From NCBI GenBank assembly GCA_903854805.1, contig CAINXK010000397.1, forward strand, positions 1 to 9,350: DNA of 9,350 nucleotides, written 5' to 3'. This DNA comes from an uncultured Anaerolineae bacterium. GTDB taxonomy: Bacteria; Chloroflexota; Anaerolineae; Anaerolineales; Villigracilaceae. Shown in pieces: positions 7,014-9,350 of the stretch (position 1 is its first letter; every line of letters starts with the position of its first letter). Made by a program: the position numbers and the translations under genes. The notes under the pieces are model-generated. The model was given only the letters and a program-made list of their open reading frames with translations, had not been told where the DNA came from and searched no databases.

Positions 7014-7378
7014 TGTCAATCCAGCTTTGTGCTCCGCCAGGAGCCAGGCTCAACGTCAGCCTGGTAAGCGGGTACAAACAATGCAAAATATTATCGCGCT
7101 GGATATACCCATAGAGACATTCATGCATGGGCGGATATTAGCCGCTATACAATCAACAATCCCAGCTTTCCCTGGCAGATAACCTGCTAAATTCAGCGCA
7201 TTCCAGCTGGTTTCTGCTACAATTATGATCCTGAACGCTGATGTGTTTTGCCGAATTGGAGTGATACCCAGGATAGATTCGCACTCGCTCCGCCGCATCC
7301 GCTCAACTCGATTTACCCTGGCAAACAAACCTGATTAATCAAACCCAGGCTAAAATCAAAAAAAGAAGGCACACAACA
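7014..7378. other. Gene-free stretch with small hairpins before the DUF1295 gene
   Basis: No convincing gene lies in these 365 bases. GCTCC/GGAGC (7031-7035, 7040-7044) forms a 5-bp hairpin directly abutting a 7-bp hairpin CCAGGCT/AGCCTGG (7044-7050, 7058-7064). CCCAT/ATGGG (7108-7112, 7127-7131) flanks ATGCAT. CCAGCTTT occurs twice (7021-7028, 7163-7170 region). TGATTAATCA (7332-7341) is a 10-base palindrome. A 37-codon ORF runs 7225-7338 but begins at a promoter-like element. It may be the promoter and long leader of the next unit, a small RNA, or decayed sequence; I cannot decide. Confidence 0.5.
7215..7223 (+). promoter_or_regulatory. Putative extended -10 promoter
   Basis: TGC followed by TACAAT matches an extended -10 (TGN plus 5 of 6). 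No clear -35 is present, which extended -10 promoters tolerate. Initiation near 7230 would give a leader of about 150 bases before GTG 7379. Confidence 0.35.
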
Positions 7379-7999
7379 GTGAAACAAAAATTTCTAATCA
7401 ATATCCATAAAGGCTGCACTTTTCTTGCTATCATCGCAATGATAGCCTACTTTAAGCAGTGGCAAAACATCACAGCCTGGATCTACCTGGCCCTGCACGG
7501 AACATACGGCATACTCTGGGTTCTGAAAAGCCGTATCTTCCCTGATAAACAATGGGAAGAAGGTAAAGCGCCCTGGTACGGCCTGGTGATCTGGGCTGGA
7601 CTGAGCTTATATTGGATTGCCCCATTTCTAATCACCTCACGCTCAACCACAGCTCCAGGTTGGCTGCTGGCAGTTTGCGTAAGTTTATACACCTTCGGTG
7701 TATTCTTACACTTTGCCGCAGATATGCAAAAATATATCGAGTTGAAATACAATCCTGATCACCTTATCACCGATGGTTTACTAAGCCAGGTCCGCAATAT
7801 TAATTATTTTGGAGAGCTGTTAATCTACCTTGGCTTCGGTCTGCTGGCCATGCACTGGCTTCCCATCCTTGTCATTATTCTGTTCATTATCATAATTTGG
7901 GCGCCCAACATGGTAAAAAAAGACCGCTCACTTTCCCGCTATTCCGAATTCCCCCAATATAAGCGCAGATCGAAACTGTTCATCCCATTCCTGTTCTAA
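7379..7999 (+). CDS. DUF1295 / isoprenylcysteine methyltransferase-like membrane protein
   Basis: A 206-residue integral membrane protein with about five hydrophobic segments (near 12-25, 30-49, 66-86, 95-113, 143-176). The C-terminal half has the layout of the DUF1295, steroid-reductase-like and phospholipid/isoprenylcysteine methyltransferase superfamily. A helix carrying DMQKYIELK (115-123) is followed by DHLITDGLLSQVRNINYFGE (127-146), a hydrophobic hairpin, and YSEFPQYKRRSKLFIPF (188-204). The signature usually reads RHPNYxGE or RNPNYxGE; here it is RNINYFGE (139-146), so the Pro is replaced by Ile. Start GTG 7379 is supported by AAGG at 7366-7369, nine bases upstream. It precedes the aminopeptidase by 14 bases, so the two form an operon. 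Whether it is a methyltransferase or a reductase, and on which lipid or protein, cannot be told. Confidence 0.75.
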   Translation: MKQKFLINIHKGCTFLAIIAMIAYFKQWQNITAWIYLALHGTYGILWVLKSRIFPDKQWEEGKAPWYGLVIWAGLSLYWIAPFLITSRSTTAPGWLLAVCVSLYTFGVFLHFAADMQKYIELKYNPDHLITDGLLSQVRNINYFGELLIYLGFGLLAMHWLPILVIILFIIIIWAPNMVKKDRSLSRYSEFPQYKRRSKLFIPFLF

Positions 8000-8013
8000 A
8001 AGAGGTCACTAAA

Positions 8014-9350
8014 ATGAGTATCACGATAAACCTGAAGCATGCCAGCGAATTCTCTGGTCTGATCGTCACCCCGGTTCTTGCACCGGAAACAGTTACACTG
8101 GAAACCGCAGGCAAAGAGACCGGTGATATTCGCATGCTTGGCTCCAGGGTAGTACTTTCCCTCGGATCACAGCACAAACTTTCCGCAGAGATGATCCGGC
8201 GCGCTGGTGGCACCCTGGCAAAATGGCTCGCCACCAATGAAGTCAGCACTGTCGGCGTCGAATTGGAAACCCTTTTAGGAACCGGCATGCCACCATCCAC
8301 ATCCATAACTGCCTTCGCCGAAGGGCTGCTGCTGGGTGCTTTTACTTTTAACCACTACAAGTCTGAAAAGAAGAATCAATCCACCAGTCTCAGCCTGCTG
8401 ATTGATCCGAAAGCTGGCGTGGACGATGCTGGGTTGAAAGAGTACATCCACAAAGCCACCATTATCGCCGAAGCCGTCAACCTGGCACGCGATTGGGCCC
8501 ACGAACCACCCAACGTCATCAACCCGGTCACGCTGGTGGAACGAGTCCAGAAAATCGCGGCTGAAGTTGGGCTAAATTGCACCGTTCTGGACGACAAACA
8601 ATTATCCGAAATGGGCGCAGGCGCAATCGTGGCTGTTGGAAAAGGCTCAAATACCCCCAGCCGTTTGATCATCCTGGAACATGCCGGAAAATCTGGTGGT
8701 AAACCGGTGGCCCTGGTTGGCAAGGCTCTCACCATGGATACCGGCGGCTATTCGCTCAAATCACCAGATAATATCATCACCATGAAATATGATAAATCTG
8801 GCGGCATGGCCGTCATCGCCACCCTGGTTGCTGCTGCCCGGCTCGGACTCTCCACCCCGGTGGTCGGTGTAATCGCTGCTGCAGAAAACATGATCTCCAG
8901 CTACGCCTACCGCCCCGACGACATCATCACCGCTCTCAATGGAAAAACAATCGAAATCATCAGCACAGATGCTGAGGGACGCCTGGTCCTGGCCGATGCG
9001 CTCACCTACACCGAGCGCACCTACCAACCCCGTGCCATGATCGACATCGCCACACTCACCGGCGCAGTCCTCATCGCCCTCGGAACCAATCGCGCCGGCA
9101 TGCTTTCAACCAACGACGAACTGGCCGAAAACCTCTTCAAATCTGGCGAGAAAACCTTTGAACGCCTCTGGCGCCTGCCCATGGATGAAGAGTATTTTGA
9201 GCAGATCAGAGGCAGCGACAGCGATTTAAAGAATTCTGGTGGTCGCAAAGCTGGCACCATTATTGGCGGCGTCTTCTTGAAACAATTCGTCAGCGATGAA
9301 ACTCCCTGGGCCCATCTCGATGTCGCCGGTATGATGAATGCTGAAAACGA
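8014..9350 (+). CDS. pepA: M17 family leucyl aminopeptidase, 3' end missing
   Basis: A cytosolic dinuclear-metal aminopeptidase that removes N-terminal residues from peptides. ATG 8014 has GAGG (8002-8005) eight bases upstream; 445 codons are seen and the frame is open at the window edge. Usual length is about 490-500, so some 50 residues are missing. The N-terminal macrodomain-like part ends near 150, then LARDWAHEPPNVINP (157-171) opens the catalytic domain. Lys237, Asp242, Asp260, Asp319 and Glu321 are the metal ligands and Lys249 and Arg323 the catalytic pair. Their spacing equals that of E. coli PepA (Lys270, Asp275, Asp293, Asp352, Glu354, Lys282, Arg356). STDAEGRLVLADALTY (317-332) and DIATLTGA (344-351) are intact. 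Small departures are MDTGGYSLKS and YDKSGG, where FDSGGxSLKP and YDMxGA are usual. An active enzyme is expected; the symbol is used at family level. Confidence 0.95.
   Translation, partial: MSITINLKHASEFSGLIVTPVLAPETVTLETAGKETGDIRMLGSRVVLSLGSQHKLSAEMIRRAGGTLAKWLATNEVSTVGVELETLLGTGMPPSTSITAFAEGLLLGAFTFNHYKSEKKNQSTSLSLLIDPKAGVDDAGLKEYIHKATIIAEAVNLARDWAHEPPNVINPVTLVERVQKIAAEVGLNCTVLDDKQLSEMGAGAIVAVGKGSNTPSRLIILEHAGKSGGKPVALVGKALTMDTGGYSLKSPDNIITMKYDKSGGMAVIATLVAAARLGLSTPVVGVIAAAENMISSYAYRPDDIITALNGKTIEIISTDAEGRLVLADALTYTERTYQPRAMIDIATLTGAVLIALGTNRAGMLSTNDELAENLFKSGEKTFERLWRLPMDEEYFEQIRGSDSDLKNSGGRKAGTIIGGVFLKQFVSDETPWAHLDVAGMMNAEN

Noticed and set aside
7056..7328. 90-residue minus-strand ORF across the gene-free stretch
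   Set aside because: No recognisable domain. It runs across the hairpins and the putative promoter, and the sequence shows nothing else in favour of coding.

Overview
The window is ordinary, densely coded bacterial chromosome of medium GC. I see no rRNA, tRNA, transposase, integrase, CRISPR array or phage gene. It suggests an environmental bacterium, perhaps Chloroflexota (Anaerolineae-like). The reasons are GTG/TTG starts with clear Shine-Dalgarno sites, a RecQ carrying an extra C-terminal helix-turn-helix, and an ApbE/ferric-reductase-like pair. This taxonomic guess comes from general impression only and is weak.

Left part (1-1513, + strand): the 3' part of an ApbE-type FAD:protein FMN transferase overlaps by ATGA a short membrane protein of the ferric-reductase-like family. 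That protein has two His pairs placed to hold two b-hemes but no cytosolic FAD/NAD domain. The two look like one extracytoplasmic electron-transfer operon. The flavoprotein that ApbE would modify probably lies upstream of the window. A convergent MFS exporter (1543-2793, - strand) ends 29 bp from it.

Centre (2794-5607): a 160-bp divergent region carries a TATAAT box on each strand and small palindromes. It separates the MFS gene from a full RecQ DNA helicase, whose best start is ATG 2954. A small PPC/DUF296 protein with an intact His triad follows 56 bp later.

Right part (5608-9350): a patatin-like phospholipase (ATG 5755) has its own upstream region and ends in a strong 16-bp stem terminator. 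A 418-bp gene-free stretch follows, with several small hairpins and an extended -10 element. A final two-gene unit encodes a DUF1295/isoprenylcysteine-methyltransferase-like membrane protein and an M17 leucyl aminopeptidase, which runs off the right edge with all its catalytic residues present.

Apart from the ApbE/ferric-reductase pair and the last two genes, the neighbours do not form an obvious pathway. I did not find convincing evidence of an undescribed system. The points most worth checking are the heme/flavin operon, the gene-free stretch, and the divergent recQ control region.
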